Origin: a candidate division Zixibacteria bacterium HGW-Zixibacteria-1
GTDB lineage: Bacteria > Zixibacteria > MSB-5A5 > GN15 > PGXB01
Direction of reading: 5' to 3'
DNA length: 64,000 nucleotides
Assembly (NCBI GenBank): GCA_002838945.1
Contig: PGXB01000009.1
Location: 1-64,000, forward strand
Made by a program: the position numbers and the translations under genes. The notes beneath the pieces are model-generated. The model had not been told where the DNA came from. It saw only the letters and a list, made by a program, of their open reading frames with translations, and ran no database searches. Below are positions 56,009 through 63,903 of the stretch, one piece after another (within the stretch, counting starts at the first letter, position 1; the number at the start of each line of letters is the position of its first letter).

Positions 56009-56527
56009 ATGGGTGACCTGAGAAATAGATACATAGTTTCGGTCGATGACGAGGAATTTGACATCGAATTGACCCGTCATGGCGATGGGTATCTGGTAGA
56101 ATATGGGGACGTCAGATATCTGGTTACGGTTGATCAGTTATCGGACAAAAAATTTCTGTTCAAAATCAATGAGCGCGCTTCCGAGGTGGATATTACCCGC
56201 AACGGCGGCGGCCTTGATATCTTTTTGGAAGGGAAAGAGGTCAATGTCAGGGCCGAACCGTATGATCTGGCCGAGCTTCGCAAACGGGCCGGAACCGCCG
56301 TTGGCGGGCCCGAAGACAAAATTATCAAAGCACCGATGCCGGGGCTGGTGCTTTCAACGGCGGTTGCACCGGGCGACAAAGTCGCCAAAGGGCAGACGCT
56401 GGTTATTATCGAAGCCATGAAAATGGAAAACATGATAAAAGCCCCGTATGAGGCAACTGTTAAAGAAGTCTTTGCCGACCCCGGAATGGCGGTCGACAAA
56501 AACGAAAAATTAGTGGAGTTTGAATAA
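56009..56527 (+). CDS. Biotin carboxyl carrier protein
   Basis: This 172-residue protein has a C-terminal biotinyl domain (about 105-172) with the biotin site 'IIEAMKMENMIKAP'. Lys138 is the lysine that carries biotin. The domain starts with 'IKAPMPGLVLSTAVAPGDKV'. The first 85 residues form an extra N-terminal beta domain ('YIVSVDDEEFDIELTRHG') seen in carriers of propionyl-CoA carboxylase and related decarboxylases. It shuttles carboxybiotin between the biotin carboxylase and the carboxyltransferase. It lies tightly between the biotin carboxylase gene and the second mutase gene, with no gap on either side. Confidence 0.95.
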   Translation: MGDLRNRYIVSVDDEEFDIELTRHGDGYLVEYGDVRYLVTVDQLSDKKFLFKINERASEVDITRNGGGLDIFLEGKEVNVRAEPYDLAELRKRAGTAVGGPEDKIIKAPMPGLVLSTAVAPGDKVAKGQTLVIIEAMKMENMIKAPYEATVKEVFADPGMAVDKNEKLVEFE

Positions 56528-58099
56528 ATGGAAGAGGAAAAACGTCTCACCACTTCCGGTATCGAAATTCCGGTGGTGGCGGACCAGGATTCCCGAAAAG
56601 GAAGTATGCCGGGTCACCCGGGTGAGTACCCATATGCCCGCGGCATTTACAACAACATGTATCGCGGCCGTTTGTGGACGATGCGGCAGTATGCCGGTTT
56701 CGGCACGGCCGAAGAAACCAATCAACGCTTTCGATATCTTCTTGAAAACGGCCAGACCGGTTTGTCGGTAGCCTTCGACCTTGCGACCCAGATTGGATAT
56801 GATTCCGACAGCCCGATGGCGCTCGGCGAGGTCGGGCGAACCGGGGTCGCGATCGATTCGCTGGCCGATATGGAAACTCTTTTTAATAAAATACCGCTGG
56901 GACAGGTCTCGACTTCGATGACCATCAATGCTACCGCGGTTGTTCTGCTGGCCATGTATATCACTGTGGCCAGGAAGCAGGGGGTTCCGCAAAATAAGAT
57001 CTCCGGGACAATACAAAATGATATTCTCAAAGAATTCATTGCCCGGGGAACTTACATATATCCGCCGGAACCTTCAATGCGCCTTATCACCGATATCTTT
57101 TCGTATTCCAAAGATAATCTCCCGAAGTTCAATACAATATCGATTTCAGGTTATCATATTCGCGAAGCGGGCGCCAGTGCCGCCCAGGAAGTAGCTTTTA
57201 CGCTTTCCAATGCCAGGGCCTATGTCGAAGCGGCTCTTAAGGCCGGGATGGAGGTTGATTCTTTTGCGCCGCGCCTGTCATTTTTCTTTGCCGCGCATAA
57301 TAATCTGTTTGAGGAGGTCGCCAAATTCAGGGCTGCCCGGCGTATCTGGGCGAAACTGATGAAGGAGCAATATAAGGCGGGGGATGAAAAATCGCTGCTG
57401 CTGAGATTTCATACTCAGACCGGCGGCTCGACCCTGACGGCGCAGCAGCCGGAAAACAACATTGTTCGGACAGCCATGCAGGCATTGGCGGCCGTTCTTG
57501 GCGGAACCCAGTCGCTGCATACCAATTCGTTCGATGAGGCCCTTGGCCTGCCGACTCAGAGATCGGCCGAGATCGCCCTGAGGACGCAGCAGGTTATCGG
57601 ATATGAATCGGGTGTCGTCGATTCCGCCGATCCGCTTGGAGGCTCATATCTTATCGAATATTTGACCGATGAAATCGAACAGAAGGTTCTCGAGATTATG
57701 AAAGACATCGAGAAAATGGGCGGCTCGGTCAAGGGTGTCGAGACAGGCTACTTCAAGCATGAAATCGCCAAATCGGCTTACCGGTTCCAGAAGATGATTG
57801 AAAAAGACGAGATGATTGTGGTTGGTGTCAATAAGTTCAAAGACAAGGCCCAGCCGATGGAGGAAATTCTCAAGGTCGATCCGCATCTTGAAGAGGAACA
57901 GGTCAAACGACTGAAGGAACTTCGCAAAAATCGCGATAACGAAAAGGTCGGGAAATGCCTGAAAGTCCTCGATGAGGTCGCCCGCAGTAATGAAAATATT
58001 GTGCCGCCCGTTATTGACGCGGTGGAACAGTACACAACACTCGGCGAAATTTCCAATTGCCTGAGAGATATCTGGGGAGAGTACCATGAAGTTTTATAG
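56528..58099 (+). CDS. Methylmalonyl-CoA mutase family, large subunit, second copy
   Basis: This 523-residue TIM-barrel subunit of a B12-dependent acyl-CoA mutase has '[20 protein letters not shown]', '[20 protein letters not shown]', '[17 protein letters not shown]', '[18 protein letters not shown]' and '[20 protein letters not shown]'. The arginine of 'PSMR', which contacts the substrate carboxylate in methylmalonyl-CoA mutases, is kept, so this copy is the better candidate for the methylmalonyl-CoA enzyme. It is shorter at the N-terminus than the copy at 48045 and has no cobalamin domain. It starts directly at the carrier-protein stop and overlaps the next gene by 14 bases. Confidence 0.95.
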   Translation: MEEEKRLTTSGIEIPVVADQDSRKGSMPGHPGEYPYARGIYNNMYRGRLWTMRQYAGFGTAEETNQRFRYLLENGQTGLSVAFDLATQIGYDSDSPMALGEVGRTGVAIDSLADMETLFNKIPLGQVSTSMTINATAVVLLAMYITVARKQGVPQNKISGTIQNDILKEFIARGTYIYPPEPSMRLITDIFSYSKDNLPKFNTISISGYHIREAGASAAQEVAFTLSNARAYVEAALKAGMEVDSFAPRLSFFFAAHNNLFEEVAKFRAARRIWAKLMKEQYKAGDEKSLLLRFHTQTGGSTLTAQQPENNIVRTAMQALAAVLGGTQSLHTNSFDEALGLPTQRSAEIALRTQQVIGYESGVVDSADPLGGSYLIEYLTDEIEQKVLEIMKDIEKMGGSVKGVETGYFKHEIAKSAYRFQKMIEKDEMIVVGVNKFKDKAQPMEEILKVDPHLEEEQVKRLKELRKNRDNEKVGKCLKVLDEVARSNENIVPPVIDAVEQYTTLGEISNCLRDIWGEYHEVL

Positions 58100-58601
58100 A
58101 ATCATAATTATTTTTATTATTATCCTGTTTCTGAGCGGCTGCAGTAATCAGGAAACTGCAAAAAAATCAGGCAATCCGAGTACCGGTGCCGAAGAAATCA
58201 GCGACCAGAACGCTATCAGGGCGATGATGACAGAATATATTGACCGCATGAAAGAGGGCGACAAAACGGTCCTTTACGAGAATGAGTTCCTGTACTACCA
58301 GGATTTAATCTCGCTGACCGAATATATGGAATATCCCAGAGTAAGGGATTATGTTTATGATTCGCTGTCTCATGTCGAAGTTGACAGTGTTCATGTCTAT
58401 GGCGACTCGGCCGATGTCTGGATCAGGCTGTTTTATGAATCTCTCGATCCCAATGCGAAAGGGCGTGCCTATCAAAGCAGGGTGTTTCGCTCGCGCGGGA
58501 AATGGCTCAAACCCTACCAGTCGCATTTTGACAAGCAACTGGAACTGGAAGAACAGATTAAGGCTTATGAAGATGCCGTCAAACGGGAGCAGACCGAGTA
58601 G
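58086..58601 (+). CDS. Small lipoprotein of unknown function
   Basis: This 171-residue protein has a lipoprotein signal (hydrophobic 5-16, lipobox 'LSGC' with Cys19) followed by a Ser/Lys/Glu-rich linker. The rest is an alpha/beta domain ('[20 protein letters not shown]', '[20 protein letters not shown]', '[13 protein letters not shown]') with the feel of a SnoaL/NTF2-like or nuclear-transport-like fold. No family is recognised and the function is unknown. It overlaps the end of the mutase gene by 14 bases and is followed by the epimerase gene after 14 bases, so it is co-transcribed with the methylmalonyl-CoA genes. Confidence 0.75.
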   Translation: MKFYRIIIIFIIILFLSGCSNQETAKKSGNPSTGAEEISDQNAIRAMMTEYIDRMKEGDKTVLYENEFLYYQDLISLTEYMEYPRVRDYVYDSLSHVEVDSVHVYGDSADVWIRLFYESLDPNAKGRAYQSRVFRSRGKWLKPYQSHFDKQLELEEQIKAYEDAVKREQTE

Positions 58602-58615
58602 GAAGGAAAATAGAA

Positions 58616-59023
58616 GTGTCTGATATATCGCATATTGGAATCGCAGTTGAAAATCTGGAGAAGGCGATTGAAGCCTTCTCCGATTTGCTTGGTTATCCTC
58701 CGCTCCATACCGAGGAGGTAATGGAGCAAAAAGTAAAGGTGGCCATGTTTGCCGCCAAAGATGATCCCGACTCGGGGCATATCGAATTATTGGCGGCGAC
58801 CGATGACAACAGTCCGATCCGGAAGTTTATTGAAAAGCGCGGGCCGGGATTGCATCACCTGGCCATCCTCGTGGATGATATCGAAAAGAAACTGATCGAG
58901 ATGAAAGCCAAAGGTTATCGGCTGATCGACGAGAAGCCGAAAATCGGAGCGGGCGGCAAAAGGATTGCCTTTGTGCACCCCGCTTCCACCGGCGGCGTCC
59001 TACTGGAATTGCAGGAAAAATAG
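58616..59023 (+). CDS. mce: Methylmalonyl-CoA epimerase
   Basis: This 135-residue protein of the vicinal oxygen chelate fold has the epimerase signature '[20 protein letters not shown]', '[20 protein letters not shown]', '[18 protein letters not shown]' and '[16 protein letters not shown]'. Metal ligands are the His of 'SHIGIAV', the His of 'GLHHLAI' and the Glu of 'LLELQ'. It interconverts (S)- and (R)-methylmalonyl-CoA, linking the carboxylase to the mutase. It has a GTG start with GGAAAA upstream. It is the last gene of the locus and converges on the next gene with one base between them. Confidence 0.96.
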   Translation: MSDISHIGIAVENLEKAIEAFSDLLGYPPLHTEEVMEQKVKVAMFAAKDDPDSGHIELLAATDDNSPIRKFIEKRGPGLHHLAILVDDIEKKLIEMKAKGYRLIDEKPKIGAGGKRIAFVHPASTGGVLLELQEK

Positions 59024-59024
59024 T

Positions 59025-59798
59025 TCAACTTTTTCTGATAATATCCGCGGCAACTCTGACTGTCCCGCAGCGACTGCAGGCCTCATTATCAATATGATTT
59101 GCCCGGCCGCATAATGAACAGCGCCAGAGACTACCTGAATCCCTGCCCAATGGGTTTCTTGATTTCTGGACCCGGCGATTGCGCGAATAAAATAAGGCAG
59201 ACAAGGCCAGAATCAGCAGAATCATCATATATGGCGAGAAATTCCTGCGAGGATAAAACTCCTCGGCAAGAGTCTCATCGATTCTGAAAGAATTCGTCAG
59301 GACATTAATTTGGGGTCTGATCGCATCAAATATTTCCGGGGGAGCCATTACCACGATCAGATAAAGCACCTGTTCGCCCGAGGCCAGTCGTCCGATAATT
59401 CCCTTTAATCCGCTGTGAATAAGTGCCTCCGACCGGGCTGGGATATGATTATACTCGGCTTCAAAAGAGGCCGAACCGCCATTGACTGCATATGCAATGC
59501 TGTCTCGGTTGGCCGATTTGATTCCAATGTCATGATATAGCCCGGTAATCGCCTCGGCCAGGTCACCGTCCGACTTAATGGGATTCTCGGTATCAAGTTC
59601 AAATCTGGAAACGGTTACCTCGACGGAGTCCCCGGCGTCGGTATTTATTATCAATATATCGGGCGTGGCCTGCTGAGCCGACCATCCGGCCGGAAGATCG
59701 AACGTGCATTTGAGCATCGAATTATTATAGACCTCGCCGACCGCTCCCGTGGCGAAAAATAATAATCCGAACAATATTAGAGATAATGCAGTTTTCAT
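59025..59798 (-). CDS. Exported membrane protein with C-terminal zinc ribbon
   Basis: This 257-residue protein has a signal peptide (1-21, 'LILFGLLFFATGAVG'). An extracytoplasmic domain at about 25-185 ('CTFDLPAGWSAQQATPDILI', 'SALIHSGLKG'-like strands) resembles PsbP/DUF1795-type lipid- or ligand-binding domains. A membrane span follows at about 190-205 ('YMMILLILALSALFYS'). At the cytoplasmic end is a C4 zinc finger of RanBP2/zinc-ribbon type ('WRCSLCGRANHIDNEACSRC'). No family assignment is secure. It is a single gene, convergent with the epimerase gene. Confidence 0.65.
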   Translation of the reverse strand: MKTALSLILFGLLFFATGAVGEVYNNSMLKCTFDLPAGWSAQQATPDILIINTDAGDSVEVTVSRFELDTENPIKSDGDLAEAITGLYHDIGIKSANRDSIAYAVNGGSASFEAEYNHIPARSEALIHSGLKGIIGRLASGEQVLYLIVVMAPPEIFDAIRPQINVLTNSFRIDETLAEEFYPRRNFSPYMMILLILALSALFYSRNRRVQKSRNPLGRDSGSLWRCSLCGRANHIDNEACSRCGTVRVAADIIRKS

Positions 59799-59842
59799 AT
59801 AATAATTATCGGGAAATTTTCCAACTAAATGAGGCCCGAAGA

Positions 59843-60286
59843 TTAATCGGCAGCTTTCTTCGAGGCCTTGCGGACCTTGTGAAAAAGATTGGCGGTTATG
59901 GTTCGGTATTCATTCATTAGGCCCGCTATGACCGCCGCCACGGCCAGCTTGAGAAAGCCTCTTTCGTCCGTAATCGGTGAATATACATAAGAAGCGCCTT
60001 CTTTATTCCGGGATAGATAACCTTTTTCGTGCAAGCGAACCATTATTGTCATTATGGTCGTGTAAGCGTATTTATTTTTTCTATTGATGAAATAAAGCGC
60101 CCGTTTGACGGTCATCGGACCATTTGCCCAGACAATTTGCATCACCTCGGCTTCAAGCCGGCCCATAAATTTCTCCAGGCCCGGTCTTTCCGGGCGGAAA
60201 GTGATGGAAATGGCCGGTTTTTCGGGCTGTGTGGGATTTTTATCCCGTGCGTTTTCGGGCTGATTGGCTGGTTTTTTTCCGGTCAC
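59843..60286 (-). CDS. BlaI/MecI/CopY-family transcriptional repressor
   Basis: This 147-residue winged-helix protein has a disordered, charged N-terminus of about 30 residues before the family pattern 'LGxLExEVMxxVW'-like 'FMGRLEAEVMQIVWANGPMT'. Then come 'VKRALYFINRKNKYAYTTIM' (recognition helix) and 'TIMVRLHEKGYLSRNKEGAS', with a C-terminal dimerisation helix. BlaI proteins repress target genes and are inactivated by the BlaR1 sensor protease. No blaR is adjacent. The start is GTG and overlaps the stop of the tiny upstream membrane gene by GTGA, so translation is coupled. Confidence 0.9.
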   Translation of the reverse strand: MTGKKPANQPENARDKNPTQPEKPAISITFRPERPGLEKFMGRLEAEVMQIVWANGPMTVKRALYFINRKNKYAYTTIMTIMVRLHEKGYLSRNKEGASYVYSPITDERGFLKLAVAAVIAGLMNEYRTITANLFHKVRKASKKAAD

Positions 60287-60450
60287 TTAATTTCGATATG
60301 TTTCTTTTTGTCAAAAATTATCTTAGCTCCAAGCGCAATCAGGGCAATCGGCCAGAAATAGTCCCAGAATCCGCCTGAAATAATATCCATTTTGGCCAGA
60401 AGTAACAGGACTCCGGCGACTAAAATTGCAAATCCAAAAAACATATTCAT
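60283..60450 (-). CDS. Tiny membrane protein (55 residues), coupled to BlaI-type repressor
   Basis: Minus-strand translation from ATG at 60450 gives 55 residues with two hydrophobic segments, 'FFGFAILVAGVLLLLAKMD' and 'YFWPIALIALGAKIIF', and a basic end 'DKKKHIEIK'. The span-turn-span pattern with 'W' and 'P' in the second helix looks like the LiaI/LiaF-type membrane region (DUF5668-like). AGGAGA is upstream; a second ATG at 60444 has the better spacing. Its stop TGA overlaps the repressor's GTG start. Being translated with a regulator suggests a membrane partner or sensor, which is inference. Confidence 0.7.
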   Translation of the reverse strand: MNMFFGFAILVAGVLLLLAKMDIISGGFWDYFWPIALIALGAKIIFDKKKHIEIK

Positions 60451-60580
60451 CTCTCCTGAAGTATGATTAATATTTAAATATCTTATGCTTCACCGGCGGT
60501 GTCAATTAAAATTATTCAGGAACTTCCCAGAAGTAGATTTCACACCAGCCTGAGCCGCCAAGTATTTAATAACTTTTGAG

Positions 60581-61576
60581 TTACAACGCCCGGCGCAATG
60601 CCCGGAGATTCTCATAGGGCAGTTCCGGGGCAATAGCGCAACTTGGGCCGAAGATGAATCGTCGCCCGGCGAATTTCTCTTTCAGGCGCGCGATCTCATT
60701 GCCGATTTCATCAGGGCGGCTGTGCCACAGCCAGCCGCGGTCGTCAAGGCCGGCTACAACAGTCTTTTCGCCGAAAAACTCGAAAGCCTGCTCGACCGAC
60801 GGATTGGTGGGATGACTTGAGTCCCAGTTGATGAGATCGACCGGGTAGTCGGATAATTGTTTAAGGTAATTGTTGGTGTGGCAGACATGGAGCATATTGA
60901 AGCGGCTTCCCTGCACCGCCTTTAAGATTCTTAAGTCGTATGGCCGCCCGTACTTCATGTAATCTTCGTAGTCCATATTATCTGACGAGGCCCACTCGAG
61001 CGTGGCAAAAAATATCCCGTCGGCGCCGGCATTGAGACATTCAACCGAATATTTCTTGAATGTTTCGGTTATATTCTCGAGGGCGGCAGTGATGCGCCCG
61101 GGATCCTGATCGATATGTTCCTTCAGTTTGTCGGTATCTCCAACCAGGTAGCGGGCGATTCCGAGGGGATTGAAGACGGTCATCAGGAGCGGTAATTCCG
61201 GCCCGACTTTCTTTCTGATCATTCTAATCACTTTGAGGTGCTCGGCCAGCACCGGCGCGGTCATGGGCAGCGGCTCGATCTTGTCCCAATCATGCAGTCT
61301 CTTGACGGCATATTCGAGCTTGATATGCTTCTGAAATTCACTGCATGACCAGCGCAATTTATTTCCCCAGTCCTCGACATGGTAGCTGGCGCGAGGATTG
61401 ATTTTCATGAAGTCCCAGTCGAACTCACTCTGGAAGCCGATCATCGCATCGACCAGACCTTCGGCGGCGGCCTCCCTGTGATAAAAATGTCTCCAGGCCG
61501 AGGCGGCGAAACGGTCCGGTTTTTCGCCGCGCATAATCATTTCGATTCTTTCGCGATGGGAATATTTCTCGGGCAT
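60581..61576 (-). CDS. Uroporphyrinogen decarboxylase (UroD)-family protein
   Basis: This protein of about 331 residues belongs to the UroD/MtaA superfamily. The N-terminus ('SHRERIEMIMRGEKPDRFAA') and 'VFNPLGIARYLVGDTDKL', 'CLNAGADGIFFATLEWASSD', 'LHVCHTNNYLKQLSDYPVDL' and 'GPSCAIAPELPYENLRAL' are present. The metal-binding cysteine and histidine of the methyltransferase branch may be represented by the His/Cys pair in 'HVCHTNN' and the Cys of 'GPSCAI'. It is more likely a corrinoid- or thiol-directed methyltransferase-like protein than a heme-synthesis enzyme. The ATG at 61576 follows the upstream DUF169 gene stop by one base. Confidence 0.85.
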   Translation of the reverse strand: MPEKYSHRERIEMIMRGEKPDRFAASAWRHFYHREAAAEGLVDAMIGFQSEFDWDFMKINPRASYHVEDWGNKLRWSCSEFQKHIKLEYAVKRLHDWDKIEPLPMTAPVLAEHLKVIRMIRKKVGPELPLLMTVFNPLGIARYLVGDTDKLKEHIDQDPGRITAALENITETFKKYSVECLNAGADGIFFATLEWASSDNMDYEDYMKYGRPYDLRILKAVQGSRFNMLHVCHTNNYLKQLSDYPVDLINWDSSHPTNPSVEQAFEFFGEKTVVAGLDDRGWLWHSRPDEIGNEIARLKEKFAGRRFIFGPSCAIAPELPYENLRALRRAL

Positions 61577-61577
61577 T

Positions 61578-62363
61578 TTATTTCTGGTCTTTCTCCTTTT
61601 CTTTCCAGGCATTGGTCAACTGGTAGTAATGCTCGGGATATTCGGGGGTGAAGCGGAGGTAGGCCGGAACCGGATAGCGGATGCCGCCGCTGTGGGTCCC
61701 TTCGAGTCCCTTGATCACCTCTTCTTCGAGGCCGACCGGAATGGACATGGCCATTTCATCGTCGCCGGTCTGCCCGAAAACACGATCTCCGTAGCAGGGG
61801 AGAATTACTTGCGGCTTTCCGGTTTTCATGGTTTCGATGCAAATATCGGCGCAATCCAGACGGGCCGAGAATTTACTGGTCAGATAACCACCTTTTTTAT
61901 AGAGGGTTGCCGCCAGGAGCCGCATGATTTGAGCCGAGTTGCCGTAAACGAGATAAACATGCGGAATAAAATCCGCCTTCGAAACCGGCGCCGCCATCAC
62001 ATGGCTGTATTCTTTGAAAGAAAATCTCGGAACCAGGGCCTCCGTTTTGGCCCCGGCCTGTCGGGTTTCGGTAAACATCCCGGCGCACATGGCGCCGCAA
62101 CTGTAAATAGCCAGTTCCTTTTTCATTCCGAAAGCGGTCAGGGCCAGCGGACAATTGATATCCTCCTCGCCGACGGCCAGTTGCCAGCCATAGCGGCGGG
62201 CCATCGAAAAGGTCTGGCAGATGGCCACCTTAATATTCATATCCCGAAAAGGGCGCCTGGTCCGTTCCGAAATATCCTTGCCGTCTTTGACCATCCGAAT
62301 TGCCAGCGGAAATGAGCCCGGTCTGACATATTTGGCCAAAGCCTCATCAAAATCTTTAAGCAT
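61578..62363 (-). CDS. DUF169 family protein
   Basis: This protein of about 261 residues matches DUF169. The N-terminus has 'YVRPGSFPLAIRMVKDGKDI', then 'ICQTFSMARRYGWQLAVGEE', 'DINCPLALTAFGM' and several Cys ('YSCGAMCAGMF', 'LDCADICIETM', 'LPCYGDRVFG'). The cysteine pattern is suggestive of a metal or redox centre. The function is unknown. It is directly upstream of the UroD-like gene, with two bases between the coding regions, so the two are one operon and may act together in a methyl- or redox-transfer process. The ATG at 62363 with GGAGA upstream is chosen over a longer frame. Confidence 0.8.
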   Translation of the reverse strand: MLKDFDEALAKYVRPGSFPLAIRMVKDGKDISERTRRPFRDMNIKVAICQTFSMARRYGWQLAVGEEDINCPLALTAFGMKKELAIYSCGAMCAGMFTETRQAGAKTEALVPRFSFKEYSHVMAAPVSKADFIPHVYLVYGNSAQIMRLLAATLYKKGGYLTSKFSARLDCADICIETMKTGKPQVILPCYGDRVFGQTGDDEMAMSIPVGLEEEVIKGLEGTHSGGIRYPVPAYLRFTPEYPEHYYQLTNAWKEKEKDQK

Positions 62364-62422
62364 ATCGGGTTCTCCGTTGAGTTGGTCTGTGTCAATTAAA
62401 GGATATACTATTTCTAAAGCAA

Positions 62423-62469
62423 GAATATTTGTCTGTGTAATATCTGAACATTGCAAAAAGCAAATATTC
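62423..62469. promoter_or_regulatory. Inverted repeat in the divergent gap before the NtrC-type regulator
   Basis: GAATATTTG (62423-62431) and its exact inverse CAAATATTC (62461-62469) are 29 bases apart, between the divergent DUF169 and regulator genes. Each half is 9 bases. It could be an operator for a dimeric regulator, or chance in AT-rich sequence. The gap 62364-62538 holds no gene. Confidence 0.35.
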
Positions 62470-62538
62470 AGCGAATCATCTTTCTGCCGAAAACTATTGT
62501 ATTAAGTAATCTCTGTTACTGCATCCGAAAGGAAAGAA

Positions 62539-63903
62539 ATGGCCGGAAAAATATTGGTTGTCGATGACGAGCAGTCGATGTGTGATTTCATGGAAATCAT
62601 GCTGACCAAGGAAGGGTATGATGTTGAGACAACGGTTTCCGGTTCCGAAGCGATTCAACGGACCGCTTCCAGCGAGTATGATCTGATAATTGCCGATTTG
62701 ATGATGCCCGAAATGTCGGGGCTTGACCTCTTGAAAAAGGTCAAAAAGGGAAGGCCGAATCAGGAATTGATTGTCATGACCGCTTTTGCCTCGGTCGATA
62801 CCGCCATCGAAGCCATGCGTGAAGGGGCGCTGGATTATATTACCAAGCCATTTAAGGTCGATGAGATCAAACTGGTGATAGAAAAATCGGTCAACCAGAA
62901 ACATATGGCCGAGGAAAACAGCCGCCTCAAACAGCAGCTCAAGCATGATTATTCATTCATCAATTTCATCGGGCAGTCGGATGAGATAATAAATCTTAAA
63001 AAACTCGCCGCCAAAGTCTCGATTACCGATTCGACGGTTCTTGTTCGCGGTGAGTCGGGCACCGGTAAGGATCTGGTTGCCAAGGCGATACATGCCGGTT
63101 CGGGGCGCGCCACCGGTCCCTTTATCACGATCAACTGCGCCGCGCTCCCGGAAACTTTGTTGGAGTCGGAGCTTTTCGGTTACAAGAAGGGCGCCTTCAC
63201 CGGAGCCATTAAAGATAAAGACGGCTTGTTCAAAATGGCCGATGGCGGCACGTTCTTTCTGGATGAAGTGGGCAATACCTCTCCGGCCATCCAGGTAAAG
63301 CTTTTGCGGGTTCTTGAGGATAAGATCATCACGCCGGTCGGCGACACCAAGCCGATTGAAGTCGATGTCCGGCTGATTGCCGCCACCAACGCCGATCTTG
63401 AACAGGACGTCAAGGCGGGCAAATTCAGGTCGGATCTGTTCTATCGTCTCAATGTTATCCCCCTGTATATTCCGCCGCTTCGTGAGCGGGCCGATGATCT
63501 GCCGATTCTGGTCGATCATTTTCTTAAAAAATACTGTGATCGCAATAAGGTCGAACCAAAGACACTCGGCCCGGAGGCGCTTGAAATACTCAACAAATAC
63601 GATTGGCCCGGCAATGTCCGCGAGCTTGAAAACTGTATTGAGCGGGCGGTGCTCTTTTCACGGGGGAACGTCATAAACATAGATGATTTCCCGTCAAAAA
63701 TTATAGAGGGAAAGAGCCGGGCGATAGTCTCCGAAGAAACGCCGGAGACCCCGACCCTGGAATCAATAGAAAAAGCTTATATTTATTATATTATGAACAA
63801 GGCCAAGGGCAAAAAGGCGCAGGCGGCCAAGCTGCTCGGTATTGATAACTCGACTCTTTACCGAAAACTTGAGAGATACAAAATGCAGGGGGATGAGGAT
63901 TAA
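62539..63903 (+). CDS. Sigma54-dependent response regulator (NtrC family)
   Basis: This 454-residue protein has a receiver domain (1-120) with acidic pocket 'VVDDEQ' and phosphoacceptor Asp53 in 'IIADLMMPEMSG', plus Lys in 'ITKPF'. The AAA+ domain (about 145-380) has Walker A 'GESGTGKDLVA', the sigma54 loop 'GAFTGA' and Walker B 'GGTFFLDEVG'. A Fis-type helix-turn-helix at about 410-450 has 'KGKKAQAAKLLGIDNSTLYR'. It activates sigma54 promoters when phosphorylated. No histidine kinase gene is in view; it could be just beyond the window end. GGAAAGGAAAG precedes the ATG. Confidence 0.97.
   Translation: MAGKILVVDDEQSMCDFMEIMLTKEGYDVETTVSGSEAIQRTASSEYDLIIADLMMPEMSGLDLLKKVKKGRPNQELIVMTAFASVDTAIEAMREGALDYITKPFKVDEIKLVIEKSVNQKHMAEENSRLKQQLKHDYSFINFIGQSDEIINLKKLAAKVSITDSTVLVRGESGTGKDLVAKAIHAGSGRATGPFITINCAALPETLLESELFGYKKGAFTGAIKDKDGLFKMADGGTFFLDEVGNTSPAIQVKLLRVLEDKIITPVGDTKPIEVDVRLIAATNADLEQDVKAGKFRSDLFYRLNVIPLYIPPLRERADDLPILVDHFLKKYCDRNKVEPKTLGPEALEILNKYDWPGNVRELENCIERAVLFSRGNVINIDDFPSKIIEGKSRAIVSEETPETPTLESIEKAYIYYIMNKAKGKKAQAAKLLGIDNSTLYRKLERYKMQGDED

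Noticed and set aside
63180-63422. Minus-strand open frames within the NtrC-type gene
   Set aside because: They are shadows of a conserved AAA+ domain.
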